This document shows, piece by piece, positions 63,308-64,000 of a DNA stretch of 64,000 bases (position 1 is the first letter of the stretch; each line of letters opens with the position of its first letter). The stretch comes from Cloeon dipterum (Eukaryota; Arthropoda; Insecta; Ephemeroptera; Baetidae): assembly GCF_949628265.1 (NCBI RefSeq), contig NC_088787.1, positions 9,600,501-9,664,500 of the forward strand, read 5' to 3'. Below the pieces are notes generated by a model that was not told the origin of the DNA, made no database searches, and worked only from the letters and a program-made list of their open reading frames with translations. The position numbers and the translations under genes were made by a program.

Positions 63308-64000
63308 ATGGGTAAGATATGCTTTTAAGATTCATATATTTAATTTGAAATAGGACAACTTATTGTAAAAGATCGAATATAATTTATTTTAAGTTTGTAC
63401 AACCAGTAATTAAGGGTTTCTACAAAAATTATATTCTCATGCATTAATTGCAAATATTTCAACCTTGGGAAAAAATTAATTGCTTTGTTTTATTTTCGTA
63501 CTTAAATTAAAAATAATACTTATTCTATTCTTAATTTTCTCATCAATTCCCATTAATAGTAAAATTTCTACATTTCAGCTTAATGTTATCATTTTAAAAT
63601 AACTATACTAACTTTTTAATTTAATTTTCTTTTGGCAAATTATTTATTTTAAGTGTTATGCCTTGTCATTTTCATTACTTATTTTAAAATTTTTTATACA
63701 GACATTGATTATTTCTTAAAATAACTCATTTATGTTTCTCCTTCGCATTTTCAGGAGTCCTAAATACAATTTTAGGGCTCGCACTGGTGTCCCTGGTGCG
63801 CAAGGCGAGCGGCATCGCCTACGCCAACTTCAAGAGCGATATGTACTGCGACCCAGTGCGCTGCTTCAACAGCGACGGCTCGCAGAAGCCATTCGGCGAA
63901 ATAGTGAGGGCCGACACCTGCGACGGCTACTGCGTCTGCCTGGCGGACGCAACTCGTTTGATGAAGTGTCCAGACTCGCTCGTCTTCAACGAGCACCTGA
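63308..64000 (+). CDS. Secreted Cys-rich, chitin-binding-like protein (partial)
   Basis: Start exon 63308-63311 contains only ATGG, then a GTAAGA donor; exon 2 starts at 63755 after TTTTCAG and stays open to the window end. The peptide begins MGVLNTILGLALVSLVRKA, a signal peptide by composition, and continues with six cysteines (MYCDPVRCF, DTCDGYCVC, MKCPDSLVFNEHL). The last segment resembles the CPxGLxFNxxL part of type-2 chitin-binding (peritrophin-A, CBM14) domains. Base composition switches from AT-rich intron to GC-rich exon at the acceptor, as in the neighbouring genes. The family call is tentative because only about 83 residues are visible. It lies 229 bp after the HACL1 stop, same strand. 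Confidence 0.72.

Noticed and set aside
1..64000. CRISPR arrays, operons, bacterial genes, tRNA or rRNA genes
   Set aside because: Nothing of the kind is visible. Spliced genes and polyadenylation signals show eukaryotic DNA, and no tRNA-like cloverleaf was recognised by eye.

Overview
The window looks like a piece of an arthropod, probably insect, nuclear genome. Exons are short, GC-rich and split by GT-AG introns. They sit in very AT-rich introns and intergenic DNA full of small transposon relics. The species cannot be fixed from the sequence. The unusual multi-domain C-type lectin, the trypsin-fold pseudoprotease and a peritrophin-like protein fit an insect.

Layout. From 1 to about 23.6 kb I see no convincing protein-coding gene. 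This part holds 3' ends of two LINE copies (1-281, 14.49-14.75 kb), a GC-rich SINE-like repeat (9.2-9.6 kb), a TTAA-flanked MITE (4.54-4.94 kb), a hAT-like MITE (13.2-13.45 kb), two copies of a nearly palindromic MITE (16.0-16.4 and 20.95-21.37 kb) and two large foldback repeats (10.8-11.6 and 17.9-19.3 kb). A five-exon secreted trypsin-fold protein lies at 23.61-24.64 kb; its catalytic Asp and Ser are replaced. Another gene-free stretch runs from 24.6 to 38.4 kb, with a second hAT-like MITE, a second SINE-like copy with a 27-nt poly(T), and two tandem TTAA MITEs.

The gene-dense part is 38.66-64 kb. A ten-exon peroxisomal ABC half-transporter (ABCD1/2 type, 720 aa) lies on + at 38.66-50.93 kb. 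A five-exon isoprenylcysteine methyltransferase (ICMT, 283 aa) lies on - at 51.48-54.25 kb, tail to tail with ABCD. An eleven-exon 2-hydroxyacyl-CoA lyase (HACL1, 566 aa, ending in the peroxisomal signal SKL) lies on + at 55.02-63.08 kb, head to head with ICMT. Intron 6 of HACL1 contains, on the opposite strand, a 21-exon secreted protein of 754 aa built from four linker-plus-CTLD modules (57.08-60.90 kb). At the right edge a new secreted cysteine-rich, chitin-binding-like gene starts and runs off the window.

How the genes relate. ABCD transporters of this type bring very-long-chain acyl-CoAs into peroxisomes. HACL1 cleaves 2-hydroxyacyl-CoAs there during alpha-oxidation. Two peroxisomal fatty-acid genes are therefore about 4 kb apart, with ICMT (ER, CaaX protein methylation) between them. 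The lectin, pseudoprotease and peritrophin-like genes are extracellular and have no evident link to them. All exon models were built by hand from splice sites and reading-frame continuity; every model closes in frame.
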